NCBI GenBank assembly: GCA_963995505.1 | Contig: OZ023186.1 | Coordinates: 17,925,570-17,989,569 of the forward strand | DNA from: Hypericum androsaemum | Taxonomy: Eukaryota; Streptophyta; Magnoliopsida; Malpighiales; Hypericaceae | DNA: 64,000 bases | Reading direction: 5' to 3' | Shown here: one piece after another, positions 10,857 to 23,528 of the stretch | Layout of the letters: every line of letters begins with the position of its first letter | Numbering within the stretch: the stretch's first letter is position 1 | The notes under the pieces: model-generated | The model's input: only the letters and a program-made list of their open reading frames with translations | What the model was told of the DNA's origin: nothing | Databases searched by the model: none | Position numbers and translations under genes: made by a program

Positions 10857-13800
10857 ATGGAGGCGATACTGGCCCGGGCGCTGGAGTACACGCTCAAGTA
10901 CTGGCTCAAGTCCTTCTCCAGAGACCAGCTCAAGCTCAATGGCCGCACCGTCCAGCTCTCCAATTTAGGTCTCTGATCTCTCTAATTAGAGTACGATCTT
11001 CGCTTTTAAGTTAGATTTCGGAGGAGTTTGTAACCGTTTTTTTTTGTTTGTTGTTGTTGCGGTTTCGGATTTAGATATAAATGGAGAGGCGTTGCACGCG
11101 AGCATGGGGTTGCCACCGGCGTTGAGTGTTACCAAGGCCAAAGTCGGCAAGTTCGAGATCATTGTTAGTGTTCTTTTCGGGATCGAATTGAAAGATCGAG
11201 AGTGTGATGTTTATTGTTTGTTTATGTTCAAGTTGTAAATGTAGCCTGTGGAATTGCATTGTTTGAACTCGGTTCGTGGAGAGGGGAATGTCGGAAATCT
11301 GCTGAGGCGGAGTGTTATAATGTTTATTTTCGCTTGGTGATACTTGGTCTGAGTTGGTTCTTTGCTCTTTCCTTTGTTTCACACAGCTTCCCTATTTCAG
11401 CAACGTACAAGTAGAGCCGATCGTGATTCAAATAGATAAGCTCGATTTAGTTCTGGAGGAGAATCCTGACTTTGATGCAAGTAGCAGCCCTAGTAGGTAC
11501 TTTTTGACTCTGTTTTCTTGAATGCACGAGTAATGTTTCCCGTCTTCTTTAATGAAAAACCATAACTCATGTTGCTCGTTGAATCTTTGCAGCACCCAAA
11601 CATCTGCCTCTAGTAAGGGTGGCGGCTATGGTTTTGCTGATAAGGTAAGCCACTTTATGGTTCCAGGGTCCAGTGAGGCATTTTTTTTGTTGGCTTAAAA
11701 GTGGAAATACCATAAGAACATCATGGAAATGTTATAAAACACCTTTGATATCTGTTATCTTAATACCCAAATCAGAAATAGAGAGTTCTTTTGCTAGAGC
11801 ATCTTTTGCATCGCTATAGTCAGTTCCAAGAGATTTGCAGTTGTACCGATTAGACATCTATAGCTGTCTAAAATCTTATATGATTGATTTATCTTCTCGT
11901 ATCGTTTTTCTTTTGGGTGCCTAGTGCATTTGTAAATGACCAGAATGAATCTGTGGCTACAAGCTTAATTTTGGTTGCTCTTTATTCTTTCCCAACTTTT
12001 TGCAAGGGGTGTAAAAATGTAAAATTTTCCACTATGCTAGATTGCAGACGGAATGACTATTCAGGTCACAACAGTCAATCTTCTATTGGAAATGCGTGGG
12101 GGTGCTCGTCGGGAAGGAGGTGCTGCTTGGTAAGTGTTCTATCTTTGAAGCTTTTATGTGGGATCTGTAAATGCATTTCCTGCACTCTTTCTTCCGGAAA
12201 AGCAGCTCAAGCATTTACACTCCTTGCTTCTACATTTTTATAGTCGTCATCTCATTCTTTTTTATAGGGCACCACCACTAGCATCTCTTACCATACGCAA
12301 TCTTTTGCTGTATACGACAAATGAAAGTTGGCAGGTTAGTAGCCTTTTGTGTCGATGTTTTGACTATTTTGCGATGGCATATCGTCTGAGTCAGTATTGT
12401 TGCATCAGGCTGTAAATCTTAAAGAAGCACGCGACTATTCCAATAACAAGAAGTTCATATATGTCTTCAAGGTAATATGCCAACATTATAATTCATATTA
12501 TTTAGTTCAGAGTGCTGCAGTTAGTTTTTCTTCCATGTTCAAAAACTGTGTGCTTGTTTCATTCTGTAAATTTTCTGGGCTGTGCCTAATCATGCTAACT
12601 CTTGTGGACAGAAACTCGAATGGGAATCCTTGTCCATTGATCTTCTACCACACCCTGACATGTTTGCCGATGCCAATATAGCACGTTTCCAGGAAGGGGG
12701 ATCTCAGAGGGATGACGACGGTGCTAAGAGAGTATTCTTTGGTGGAGAAAGATTTCTTGAAGGGATTGCAGGAGAGGCCTATGTAATGAACTCCCTGTAC
12801 TTGATGTTTGAACTTAATTTGTTCTGGTTTTGAATGGCATTAAGGAATCCTATTGTTGGGATTTCTGCTACTCTCAATTGTCTCACTCCATATTTCTTTT
12901 AGATCACAATGCAAAGGACTGAACAAAACAGTGCACTTGGGCTTGAGGTTCAAGTACATGTTACAGAAGCAGTTTGTCCTGCTCTCAGTGAACCTGGTGA
13001 CGAGTTTTCCTACCCTACCTGCTTTCTGATGATTTTTTCATTTTTGGGTAAGGTTGGAATTTTACCCGTTATGCCATCCATGCAGGACTTCGCGCTCTTC
13101 TTCGCTTCTTGACGGGATTATATGTATGCCTTAATAGAGGGGATGTCGACCTGAAGTCTCAGCAGGTTTTAAGCTGCCTTATCATCTTTTTCTGTTCCAA
13201 CTTGATCTTTTCATTTTTCATCATAAGAAGATCTGACCTCTCTCTATCTCACACACAGCAATGCACAGAAGCCGCAGGACTATCTCTTGTGTCAATTCTC
13301 GTGGACCACATATTTCTCTGTATTAGAGATGCTGGTTTGTTCATTTTCCTCCCCTGCGTTTTGTTTTATAGCCATGATCATATTCATGTCCGTATTTTGG
13401 TAGAGTAGCTTTGTTATCTGTTGCTTTAATAAAAAAATTGTACAACCTGCAGACTTCCGGCTTGAACTTTTAATGCAGTCTCTCCTCTTTTCACGGGTAT
13501 TTTCTATTTTCTTGGAATTTTTTTTATTTTTCACTTGCATCATGTGTATCTATTCATTCTGGTCATTATATCACCATCTTGGGTAGCCTGTTGATGCTTG
13601 CTTTTTCATGGGAATTCTGTATGCTCTTAGGCTGTACATCATGTGATATTAGTACATTAGCGTTATAATTTACAAAGGCATCATAGGTCCTTGTTCTAAA
13701 TCTGCTTTGTTAATAGCTTATCTCACTTATACCCAAAAAAGAGAGATCTATCTATCTTGTTAACAATAGCTTTCCTACATACTTAACTAGTTCTAAAGTT

Positions 13801-16800
13801 TCTTTTCAGGATAATCATTGTCTATATGGTTTACTGCTTTCAGGCGACAGTTTCTGATGGAGAAACCACCAAAAACTTGACGAATGTAAAGATCGGCGGA
13901 ATTTTATTGAGGTTTCAATCTCTTCTTTTGTATGGAATTAGCAATTATTGTACAAGACTTGCCTTGAGCAAGTATGCCACTGAAGAAACTACAAGAATGG
14001 TTATGCAAATGCCATTATTTGCTTTTTCAGGGACTGACAATAAGCAGATTGAACAGATGATGATTATTTTATGTCGAGCAATAATGAATATAATGAAACT
14101 ATATTTAACTAAGCAAAATATTAAGTGGGAACAAAGATGCTAAATTTGTGATTATGGGGTGGTAAACTAATTATATAGTCTCACTGTTTGTGGCAGGGAT
14201 ATCTTCTCTCGCCCGCCATGTGCTTTAGTGCAACCAACCATGCGGCCGCTTGCAGATGATGTGGTGCAGATTCCTGACTTTGGTTAGTGTTCTGTTAATC
14301 TGTTGAAAATATACTGTAGGGATTTCCCTTTTGTTTTGATGTGGATCAGTCCCAGTAATTTTTCTTATCCTCTTCCTTTCTCAGCCAAAAACTTTTGTCC
14401 TCCAATTTACCCGCTCGAAGATCAGCAATGGCAATTAAGTGCAAGCATCCCATTGATGTGCCTCCATTCTCTACAAATTAAGCCCTCTCCAATGCCACCC
14501 GCTTTTGCATCAGAAACAGTCATTAGTTGCCAGCCTATCATGGTGTGAACTAATTATCTCCTCAAATAACCTTTTTCGTGTATCTGTTCCCAGCCCTAAC
14601 AGCTATTTTCTTTAATGCATGGTTTAGTTTCACCTCCAGGAGGAATCTTGTTTGAGAATAGCTTCCTTCTTGGCGGATGGAATTATGGCTGTGAATCCAG
14701 GGGATATCTTGCCAGATTATTCAGTGAATTTGACAAAGTTCATCATGAAGGAGCTTGATGTTGTCATCCCCCTGGATGTGACTAATTTCAATGATTCGTC
14801 TGAAATTATGAATCATCCTGCCCAGTTTAGTGGAGCAAGGCTTCATATTGAAAATTTGGTTTTCTCAGAGTCCCCTTTGTTAAGACTCCGACAGCTAAAC
14901 CTGGAGAAGGATCCTGCTTGCTTCCTTCTTTGGCATGGGCAACCAATTAATGCTAGCCAGAAGAAATGGGCTGCTGGAGCGTCCCATCTTGTTCTGTCCC
15001 TTGAAACATCATCTAGCATCCTAAACAGGATGCCAAGTCCCAAAGAATTGGACACCGGTGTTTTGCGATGTCTTGAGTTCCAGGATGCCTCGATTGAAGT
15101 TGCAATGGTTTCTGCCGATGGGAGTGCATTAACAGTTGTTCCTCCTCCTGGTGGAGTTGTCAGAGTTGGGGTGGCTTGCCAACAATTTTCATCCAACACT
15201 TCTGTGGAGCAATTATTTTTTGTCCTTGATCTTTATGCATACTTCGTTAGAGTTGGTGACAAGATCGCTTCCGTCAGCAAAAGTAGAGGTGTTAAGACAA
15301 CTGAGATTTCTGCTGGTAGGTTAATAGAAAGGGTTCCATGTGATACCGCTGCAAGTTTGGAATTGAAGTATCTGCAGCTTAGATTTTTAGAATCTTCTGG
15401 CATAGATACAGAAGCATTGCCCCTTGTTCAATTTGCTGGTGAAGATCTTCTTGTCAAAGTTTGCCATAGAACCCTCGGCGGTGCTATTGCTGTGTCGTCA
15501 ACTCTGCGCTGGCAAAGTGTTGAGGTGAGTTGTGTAGAGACTGAGGGAGGCTTGAATAATGCAGATGGTGCCTTGTTAAATCCAGTTGAAAATGGACACA
15601 AGGTGACTGAAAATGGATGCCCTCATCTAAGAGCCGTATTCTGGGTGCACAATGCGTGGAAGCATTCATCAAATGGCAGTGGGCAAGCAATGCCATTTTT
15701 AGATATCAGCCTGGAGCATATGATTCCACTCAGTGAAGTTGATAAGGAGTGCCATAATTTGAGTGTCTTAGCCTGTGTTTCTGGTGTTCGTCTTGGTGGT
15801 GGAATGAATTATGCAGAAGACCTTCTACATCGATTTGGAGTATTTGGTCCTGATGGTGGTCCAGGTGCTGGGCTTTCCAAAGGAATAGAAGATCTATCCA
15901 GGGGACCAATTGCAAAATTATTCAAAACATCGCCTTTGATTGTTAATGACTTGGGAAAAGGTAGAGTGCAAAAAATTCCTAATTGGTTCTCTCTTTTTGC
16001 TGGCATAAATTTTGTCCGTATGCAATTATTAATTTTTGTTTCTTCTCAGATGGCAGCTTAGGAGATGAGGACGAAGGTGGATTTTTGTTGGGTGTCCCAG
16101 ATGAGGTGGATATAAGTATCGAATTGAAAGACTGGCTATTTGCTCTCGAAGGTGCGCAGGACATGGCTGAACGGTGGTGGTTTCACGATTCTAATGACAC
16201 AGGAAGAGAAGAGAAGAGTTGGCACACAACCTTTCAGAGTTTTCTTGTTAAAGCAACAAGTGGCCCTAAGAAAGAGCTGAATGGGAGTAGGAAACTCCTC
16301 GAAGCAGGAAAGTACCCGGTGGAATCAATAACTGTGCGGATCTCTCTCTCTCTCTCTGGGTCCATTTTCATGTACTCGTTTTATTATTAATGATTAGCCA
16401 AATCCTGGTAGCTCATAAAAGGTTTAACTGATAGATTGGAGGCAGTATAGGAATTCATTTCTGCTTTAGTTAAGCTCAGTTTTAAGTGTTTTCTTCTGAT
16501 CGAAGAGATCCTTTTTACATAGGGTGAAAGTTGCAAAATGTCCATGGTTGTAATTCATAACTAGATTTGCTTCTAGTTTGCTGTAGTGTGGATATTGAAA
16601 ATTCAGGATTTCAATTCATTGTCTATTAGCATACTTCATTTAAAGATATGATGAATTATGAATCTTGTTGTTTCTCAATTCTCATTCAATATAAAAAATT
16701 GCCTTTTGTAGGTTTCTGTAGAAGGTTTGCAAATCTTGAAGCCTCGGATGCAGAAAGCCATTTCTTCACCAGTAAATGGGATCGGAGAAGTCATCACAAC

Positions 16801-17835
16801 ATCGGGAGGGATAAATGTTGAAGCACGCATGGCCCTAATGGAGAACGATGTTGATAATGATATGACCAGGTGGATTATGGAAAACGTGAAATTCTCAGTC
16901 AAGCAACCGGTAAGGAAACCGTTATGGTGACTGCAAATATGTATAATGTTCCTCCTAATACCATTTGAACGTTGCTTTTTGTAGATTGAGGCTGTTGTGA
17001 CCAAGGATGAGCTTCAACACCTCACTTTCTTGTGCAAGTCTGAGGTTGATGCAATGGGTCGCATAACTGCTGGCGTGTTGAAGTTACTCAAGCTGGAACA
17101 ATCAATTGGTCGATCAACCTTGGACCAACTCAGCAATCTCGGTATGGTCAATGATTTGGAAGTGCTCTTCATTTCTCCATACGCATATCCATGCAACGTT
17201 ACATGGTTGTGCTTTATTTTTATCGTTGACAATCTAGTCTATACAACCTTTACGCACACAGTTTTGTTCCCAGTACAAGAAATGAGAATTACTTGATTAA
17301 CCTGATAACAGAGCTGTTGCACGTCGCTAGGTACAATCACTTGATCCGTATAGAAGGAAAGCTTTTATTAACATAGATCTATGGCAACTTTTTCTCAAGA
17401 TAATTTGATTTTGTTAAACAATGTGGTTTATACATAGTTATTTGTTGCGCATTTACATCTGTTGTTATCTTACCAGTTTCTGGTTTTCAGAGACATGCTT
17501 GAGCTACGTTAAGATTAATCAATATCTAACTTGCAGGAACTGAAAGCTTTGACAAGATTTTCACACCCGAAAAACTTAGTCGGGTGAGTAGTCCACGAAG
17601 TCCTGGCTTTTTCCGATCATCAAACATGATCAATGGGAGTCCCCTAGCCCCTACGGAATCAACAATCACATCACTCGAGGAGGCATTTCTAGATACACAG
17701 GCCAGATGCAATTCCCTGATTTCTGCGTTTCGTGATTCTGGACCCTCCCTACAGCATGCTGGTGACATTAGAATTCTTGCGGAGAAGCTGGAAAGCATGA
17801 AAGTTTTATTGGTGCAATTGCAGAACCATATCTAA
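10857..17835 (+). CDS. Chorein-domain, UHRF1BP1-like (BLTP3-type) lipid transfer protein
   Basis: Twenty exons with GT-AG introns join into one frame of 1209 codons plus stop: 10857-10968, 11075-11163, 11387-11496, 11593-11644, 12041-12129, 12268-12334, 12409-12471, 12612-12782, 12903-12996, 13086-13165, 13259-13334, 13453-13496, 13844-13911, 14197-14282, 14385-14542, 14628-15960, 16050-16333, 16712-16909, 16985-17141, 17537-17835. The start MEAILARALEYTLKYWLKSF and the following GRTVQLSNLDINGEALHAS are the N-terminal chorein module shared with VPS13/ATG2/UHRF1BP1. Such proteins form hydrophobic channels moving lipids between membranes at contact sites. The length equals that of the Arabidopsis homologue as I recall it (about 1200 residues, AT3G20720). 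The C-terminal 50 residues look like a coiled coil (LEEAF, ILAEKLESMKVLLVQLQ). All phases close, so the gene appears intact. Exon borders are inferred by eye and homology. Confidence 0.9.
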
Positions 17836-18316
17836 TTCGTCGTGGAACAAATTTTGCAGAGAAGATCAGATATATATACATATAGGTATACCATTCTTTC
17901 CTGTATATAATCGATATAGATGCGCGCCTTTTGTTACACCGCATAGCGCATTTGTAAAATGTTTTTTTGTATCCTATAGCTATCTAAATTTCAGAGATTC
18001 TACCAAGTCGGGGCACGAACTGAGAACACAGTAACGAGATTATATGCACAAATCTACAGCAGAACTCCAAGTTCAGCTTGGATTATCAGTTTGATGACCT
18101 TTCGCAGTCTGCTCTACGCTCGAATCAGCTGATCGCAGCGGAATTTTAAGCTTAAAACCTTCTTCCTCAATGTGTTTAATTCACATCTTTCAGTCTAGAA
18201 TGCGGTATGCAAGACAATACAACAGTTGTTGGCAGATGATGGCGCATCACCGCGACTAAGCAAGGGAGTGGACTTGAATGCTCTATGATGAGTTTTTCCC
18301 ATGCACAAACCCATGG
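17836..18316. other. Shared 3' intergenic space of two convergent genes
   Basis: Only 481 bp separate the stop codons of the chorein gene (+) and FIE (-), so both 3' UTRs must lie here and may overlap. Short A/T runs occur near 17945-17995, but no single polyadenylation signal is convincing. Confidence 0.5.
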
Positions 18317-21171
18317 TCAAGGAGATGGCAGAGCATCCCACCGCCAAATTGTCCCATCTTCGCAGCAGCCGAGGATGGTGCTGCGATCGAAAATAGCGAT
18401 GACCAAATCAGTGCTTCAAGAAGACCACATATTGATGAGGAAAATGTTCGATATCGATCAAGAGCTCAGGACGAGTTACCTCCCATCAAAAGACATCGCA
18501 GTCTGCCTAATCGTAGATTTGGATTGAGCATGAGATAACCTGTGATTTCAACAGGCAAATGTAATTAGGGTTTATATGATGCATTGCTAATGCTGGATAA
18601 GCTACGAAATTCGGACAAGGAAATACTTGGCAATGAGAGCTGGTGGGCTGCTGTGCAAGTCCCAGACAAATATCTTCCCTTCTCTGTTCCCTGTTACAAA
18701 ATATTTACACAGGCTAAACGTTGAACGCGCTCTAATCCAAGACGACTTTAGATTTTTCGGTTAGCTTGTAAGGGTTGCAGGCAGATCAGTTGAATTTGCA
18801 TGAAACAAACAGATACGAACATGTTACCTATTGCTGCAGAATTATAGTGGAAATCACAAGAAAATTTGATGAACCATATGTCGCATTCTGGGACTGGATA
18901 CTTTTGAAGGATGTCAATGGTGCCCTGAGAGCAAGAAAACTCATTCAGTCTTTCAGATAAGTGAAAGATCTAGGATTTGAGATCTGTGAAAGGAAACTCG
19001 TATAAGATCAGAAACGAGAAAAACGGAGTCGATGTGCTGGAAAGGAATATGTGACATATGATGTCAACAAGACTAGATCACATCATCTATGAGGAAGCTC
19101 TAACCTCGCCAGGAGACTGCTCCTTCATTTTCGGTTCCCACAGCACAATCTCGTTGTCTACACTCTGAAACAGGCAACAGATAAGAAGCATATCACTAAA
19201 ATTGGTTTCAGATTAAGTTTACAAATTCAAGGGAACCGTCGAAATCACTCGCCAAAGTGCAGATAAAGGCACACTTTCAACTTTTCAAGACTAACCTTGG
19301 ACAAGACAAAATCACCAAGCCATCTATTGCAATCAACGTAGTTTGTGTGAATTGAAGCAATGAACACCTAGAAGGAAAAAAATTTCTCCTTAAGAACCAT
19401 AAACAATTTCACCACCATCTTCCAGTTAGAAAGCGCACATGCAGGGACAGAGATAGGCAACTCACAGGAAACTGCACATATTTTGTGGGGAATTTTGAGG
19501 GAAGATCCGTCCATGTGAATGATTTCTCTACATATGTCCAGAACTCTGCACCAAGTTTAACCGCTTAAATTAACCTAACGATCTTATGTCACTTTCACAA
19601 GACCTCTCATGGGATCAACTGCCGAAACCTAGCAGCGTGGATATATACGATGCAGAAAATGAAATACCAACTATAATCCGACTGGAACATATCAACTATA
19701 TGAGAAGCTAACCTTTCATACACCAAATTTTAATGGAGTTGTCCATCCCACAACTTGCTATCCGATATATGTCCGAAAAATGGAAGTCCTACATGGAACT
19801 AAAGATTGTTAGTTTCATTTAACTTAAACCCCACAATAAAGGCAATGCAAGGGTTCTTCCTACTATAACTTACCACACTCAAAACTTCATTGCGGTGACC
19901 GCCAGCACCAGCAAATATCAAAATGCAAACCCCAGTCTGGACATTCCAAAGTCGAACAGACTCATCCTGCTCGATTCTCAAGCAGTTTGTCGCGGACTAG
20001 AAAGCAAGATACCAATTCAAACAAAAAGGGAGCTATAGATAATGTATCACATACCTTACTTGCAGAAACAACAAGGGAAGGCTTCAGTGGTTGAGTCCGG
20101 ATCTCATTTACCGAGTCCCCATGGCCAACAAAACTCTGCAATGCCCGATGCCACCATACAGCAGTCTTGCTTATTATAGTTTGTATGATCAACTATTATC
20201 CGTTGTAGCGTGACACAAGCACACATACCTTATGAACCTTCTCGTTGCTAGCATCAATGACACGGATAATACCATTAATCCCTCCAGCAACGACGAACGG
20301 GGTCCCGTCAACATTACATGCCCAGCTGACCGTGTAGAAAGACTCCTCCTTCTGATCATATCAAAAAGCAAATCAAAGTCCACTCTCCACACGCAAACAA
20401 AACAAACACAACACTTCAAAAGTAAAACACAGAAGAGAAAGATAGAATCAACAGATTGAAAAAAAAGACACAAACTTGGCACGGATTCTTACATCTTCAT
20501 CAACATAAGACTGCAATGCAGCTATAACCCCACCTTCCAGACACTGGTAAACCGTAACCTGCACCAAACCCACATCAAATTCAACAAAAAGACGGAAGCT
20601 TTACTAAATTTGTTCATCAAATTCAACAAGAAGACTGACGCTTTACTAAATTTTGTTCATCTACTCATAATAAGCCCCATTAGAGAAGTGTTGAAAATTC
20701 CACATTGCTAAGCGCAAAGGTGGTGGTCTAAGTGCGGAAAATCCACAAGTTGGATAGAGAAATTCTAACGTGGCATCAGAATAGGTTGATCTCATACCTA
20801 TTGTTTTCCTTGCACGCCCCCATTTCAAAAGTGCAAACTTCGTCTGATGGGTCTCGTTTGAGAGGACGTATTAAGAATAACATTACTAAACGCTCAATAG
20901 TGGTGGTAAATTCACCATTGGATACGAAAATTCTAACAAAAATCTTTCTCAACCCAAAAAAGAAAAAGAAAAAGAGAGCGAAAAAAAGAGAGACCCGGTT
21001 GCCGCCAACGGTAGCAAAGACGTTGAAGTAGCGGGAGTCAATGAAGTTGAAAACGACGGCGTAGAGAGGCCTCTTCCCTTCCTGCAAGCGGTTTGTGACT
21101 CTGTACTCTCTCTTCTTTGATGGGATCAACGACCCCACCACCGGCTCGTAACCCAGTGCCACCTTCGCCAT
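18317..21171 (-). CDS. FIE: FIE, WD40 (ESC-type) subunit of Polycomb repressive complex 2
   Basis: Thirteen exons on the minus strand give 370 residues: 21171-20995, 20558-20493, 20351-20229, 20135-20055, 19966-19874, 19788-19713, 19545-19466, 19367-19296, 19164-19105, 18924-18828, 18690-18627, 18539-18480, 18380-18317. All introns are GT-AG and phases agree. Landmarks are [109 protein letters not shown] and [12 protein letters not shown]. These are FIE-specific; Arabidopsis FIE has 369 residues. FIE is the beta-propeller partner of E(z)-type methyltransferases in PRC2, deposits H3K27me3 with them, and represses seed development genes before fertilisation. The ATG at 21171 was chosen because upstream codons are non-ATG. 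No defect is seen. Confidence 0.96.
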
Positions 21172-22124
21172 GGGGCCCACCTGGCCGCCGGCTAGTACTG
21201 CTTAGCTCCGGTGACCAACCGGGCGAGGACCAAGAGAGGAGGAGAAGAAGTTCGGTGCTCTCTCCGTCTCTTCGGCTGTCGTCTGGTATCAGATAGGTTT
21301 CAGACGACAGTTCGTATGTCACGGGTTAGTTTGTTTTCGTGCTTTCATACGCTGATGTGAATTCAAAATGTTTGACGAGGCGACAAAAATTTCTCTAATT
21401 GATGTTTTACTATTTGTATTATTTTTATGGACACAAATACTTCAAGTATAATCAAGAAAAAATTGATTATAAATTATTTTTCAAAAAAAATCTAAAAAAT
21501 AAATGAAAAATCATTCTCCTATTTCTCTTTTTCAAGTTTTCATATTTTTGTATTTTTTTAAATAATTTAATTTAATGATATTTAGAGATGATTTTGTTTA
21601 AAAATATTATCAAAAAAATGAGTGTCGATTAGAGAAACCACTGTCAGTTGGTCATTTTTTTTTACTCTACAGGTTGTGAAATGTCAACATGAATAACCAC
21701 AAGATACTAAAATAAACTTTTACCTATTTATTTTGGATAAAATTGGTGTTAAAATACATCAACAACCCTATCAATTTGTCTTTTCAAAAAATTTATTTGA
21801 TTAATCCGTACATCAACTATCTAAATACCAAGAAGTATAAACCAAAAATTTCCCTATTTTGTACCGACAATATGATATTAGATACAGAAATTAAGGTGCA
21901 TATGGTTTGTTAAATTTAATAATAAATAACGAATAAATAATATATACAAAGAATAACCAATTCTTTTTTAGGAATAAAGAGTAACCAATTGAAGTGCTAT
22001 CAAATAAACTAAATCTGCTTATATACAGGTACAAATTTACAAGGTAAGGTATGAACAAGTAAATCTTAGTTTTTTTAACTCATACGCTTTAATTTTTTTT
22101 TCTCAAAGAGCATTTAATTGGGAG
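21172..22124. other. FIE upstream region and AT-rich intergenic DNA
   Basis: 21172-21330 is relatively GC-rich and presumably FIE 5' UTR/promoter on the minus strand. 21400-22124 is very AT-rich with no gene recognised. The Copia array begins just beyond. Confidence 0.5.
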
Positions 22125-22129
22125 AATTT

Positions 22130-22986
22130 TGTTGTTGTCGGAGGGTTCGATGTACTTGATTAGGATCTACGGCAGTCGAGGCAAGTGTTGGACACTTTCT
22201 CCGTAAGACGAGATTGCCCTGTATATTTCAGTGCGGTACAGGCTACGGCAATCATCCCCAAGATACAACGACTGTTCGGGCGTTTCCAAGAACGTTGCAC
22301 ACGTATCTCGAAACTTTCGGGCGAACCCTTATATACCCAGAACTTTCGGACTATTTGTAACTGAAGAAAGGGGGGGGGGGGGGGAGAGAGAAGAAGACAA
22401 CAATGCTTATGGAATGCACTTGCTGCTGGGATAGTGTGCAAATGAGGGGGAGAGGCCTATTTATAGGCGCTGGAAGAGTGGCAGGCAGGCACTCCGAAGG
22501 GGCACGAGGCACTTCCGAAGAGATGCGACTCAGGCAGGCAGCCAGATCGCTCGTGGCCCTTCGGAGATGTCCCTTCGCTAGGCAGACAGGCTGGCTGCGC
22601 TCGTGGCCCTTCGGTGGCATTCTAGATGCTTCCAGGTGCGTCCAGACTTTGATGGCACTCCTTCATGAGGGATCTCACAACCCTTCGGCCATCTGGAAGT
22701 CTCCAGGACGTTTCAGCCCTTCGTGCATCTTCGCTGGCCATCGCGACCTGCGTCCAATGCGACATGCGTACACGCACACGCACGTGCTCGTGCTCGGATG
22801 GTGCGAAAGCCTCGGTCAGCTCTTCAGGTGGAACATTTAATGTTACACTAGCTTGGAGCTTCACCTTATAAACAGGGAAAAATTCCTTGCGATTTCCGAT
22901 GTGGTAATCCCTTCCTCAGCTTGGGCTTTTCAGCTTGGGCCTTTCAGCTTGGTCCAAATCCATTAAATATGCATTCAAACCCAACA
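22130..22986 (-). repeat. Copia LTR 3 (distal 3' LTR), 857 bp
   Basis: It ends TGTTGGG...AACA when read on the minus strand. It retains the TATA box (CCTATAAATAGG on the minus strand, near 22457-22468). Relative to the other LTRs it lacks about 137 bp at the point near 22745 (after GGCCAT). A run of G (22370-22383) varies between copies. Confidence 0.9.
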
Positions 22987-23528
22987 ATCCCCCACATGAA
23001 TGATGATTAATTCATGCAGACTCTAATCGAAAGTTCTGACGTGTTATTATTGCATCGAGACAGGTAGCTTGTGGCTTTGAACCTTCTCTAGTAATATGTT
23101 ATCGAATTTACTCGCTGCTCGGTGAACGTGATGTCTTGAACCGTCAGCTTTTGGCGTAAACCAAGACAATAACATTTACACAGTAATAACCCTATTATAT
23201 TTGGGTTCTCACGTTGTGTCTGTTTCGGCCATGGACCGTATCTTGGATTCATAAGTATTTTTTCCATTGAAGTGGCCTCACTTCACACTCACATAGGTGA
23301 TCTCCTATCAGGAGTATCCTGCCATACTCCACCTTTATCAAGGTATAGAAATCATTAGAAGCGTAATGCTTAACCTTACCATACCTCTGCAGGTTAATAC
23401 CTGGGCAGCTTCTAAGAATGAGATACGTTCCAAGTAATTAACTGAACCCTCCATAACTTAGTTATCTCATTGAACCAAGTTTGTGGGATCTCCACTCATC
23501 ATGGTTGAGTTACCGCTATGGACGTTCT

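Noticed and set aside
18278..18538. Plus-strand frames of 80-86 residues
   Set aside because: They are the antisense of the last two FIE exons and the intron between them.
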